This document shows, piece by piece, positions 21,405 through 21,733 of a DNA stretch of 21,733 bases (positions are counted from its first letter, which is position 1; every line of letters starts with the position of its first letter). Source of the DNA: RI-43 sp033764725 (GTDB lineage Bacteria; Pseudomonadota; Alphaproteobacteria; Caulobacterales; Aquidulcibacteraceae). The notes beneath the pieces are model-generated. The model did not search any database. It was given only the letters and a program-made list of their open reading frames with translations, and was not told where the DNA came from. The position numbers were made by a program, and so were the translations under genes. The stretch covers positions 1 to 21,733 of the forward strand of contig JANRIR010000071.1 in the NCBI GenBank assembly GCA_033764725.1, in the 5' to 3' direction.

Positions 21405-21733
21405 CTATTGGTCCGGCCCGGCGCGCGGGCGCAGGACCGGCGGCGGCGGGGTCTGGGTTGCGGCGGGATCGGCGGCCGGCTCGGCCGCAGGTTGCGCGGG
21501 ACGGGTCGTCGTGCGCGGCGGCGGCGTGGTGCGGGCGGGCGCGCTGGCCGGCTGGGTGGCGGCGGTCTGGCGCGGCGGGGCCGTCGTCGTAGTCGTCGTC
21601 GAACGCGGCGCCGGCGCAGCGGCCGTCGTGGTGGGGCGCGCCGGCGTTTGCGTGGCGGGCGCGGCGGCGACCGTGACCGGGGGTCGGGCGGACGCCGCAG
21701 GCGCGGCGCGCTGCGTCGCCGCGATCGGCGGGG
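21405..21733 (-). CDS. secG: C-terminal tail of a probable SecG preprotein translocase subunit (partial)
   Basis: Only the last 109 codons are in the window. They are almost wholly Pro, Ala and Thr with some Arg, including PTTTAAAPAPR followed by six threonines, and end LRPRAGPDQ at a TAG at 21405-21407. No conserved domain is visible here. I call it SecG from position alone: in alphaproteobacteria secG commonly precedes pyrG on the same strand, and some SecG proteins carry Ala/Pro-rich tails. The N-terminal membrane helices needed to confirm this lie outside the window. The open frame and the codon pattern support a real coding tail; the identity is inference. Confidence 0.5.
   Translation of the reverse strand, partial: PPIAATQRAAPAASARPPVTVAAAPATQTPARPTTTAAAPAPRSTTTTTTAPPRQTAATQPASAPARTTPPPRTTTRPAQPAAEPAADPAATQTPPPPVLRPRAGPDQ

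Noticed and set aside
21329..21592. Small plus-strand gene at the right edge
   Set aside because: It is antisense to the probable secG tail and lacks any conserved feature.
1..21733. Mobile island, prophage or biosynthetic cluster
   Set aside because: Gene content is housekeeping with uniform high GC, no integrase, transposase or tRNA boundary was found, and no clustered specialised enzymes were seen.

Overview
This is a gene-dense, very GC-rich stretch of bacterial chromosome. The genes are mostly housekeeping, and their order and protein motifs point to an alphaproteobacterium. Caulobacterales or Hyphomonadales is my best guess, from folK next to a NYN gene, UDGb, smpB-dapA, gyrA-coaD-cyclophilin, secG-pyrG and the style of the lipoproteins. 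I cannot name a genus from sequence alone. No rRNA, tRNA, CRISPR array, transposase, integrase or prophage gene was seen. No gene-free stretch reaches 300 bases; the longest is about 170 bases, at 19529-19698.

Layout from left to right. (1) The 5' end of a probable folK (minus) diverges from a NYN-domain RNase gene, which overlaps a family-5 uracil-DNA glycosylase gene (plus). These face dapA-smpB (minus, ATGA overlap). (2) dapA diverges from a secreted soluble lytic transglycosylase (plus), which faces a hrpB helicase to serine/threonine dehydratase pair (minus, ATGA overlap). (3) A lipoprotein of unknown function (plus) faces queA-tgt (minus, GTGA overlap), two consecutive-type enzymes of queuosine tRNA modification. 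(4) A membrane-anchored endonuclease/exonuclease/phosphatase protein (plus) faces a four-gene minus-strand run: gyrA, coaD, periplasmic cyclophilin and cytosolic cyclophilin, all touching or overlapping. (5) A SodC-like lipoprotein (plus) diverges from gyrA and overlaps a DMT/EamA transporter (minus) tail to tail. (6) A second lipoprotein (plus) faces pyrG (minus), which follows the C-terminal end of a probable secG at the right edge.

The genes alternate in short convergent and divergent blocks with very little spacer. Several convergent pairs have 0-6 bases between stop codons or actually overlap. Most translational junctions are ATGA, GTGA or TGATG, so coupling is probably widespread. Where spacer exists between convergent genes (9130-9224 and 19529-19698), it is filled with strong GC-rich hairpins that look like a repeated palindromic family.

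I found no convincing new multi-gene system. The most interesting points are at residue or small-element scale: Tgt has lost two of its four expected zinc ligands, the SodC-like protein has Asp in place of one zinc His, two intergenic hairpins appear to be copies of one element with a covarying base pair, and a bipartite REP-like element lies downstream of pyrG.
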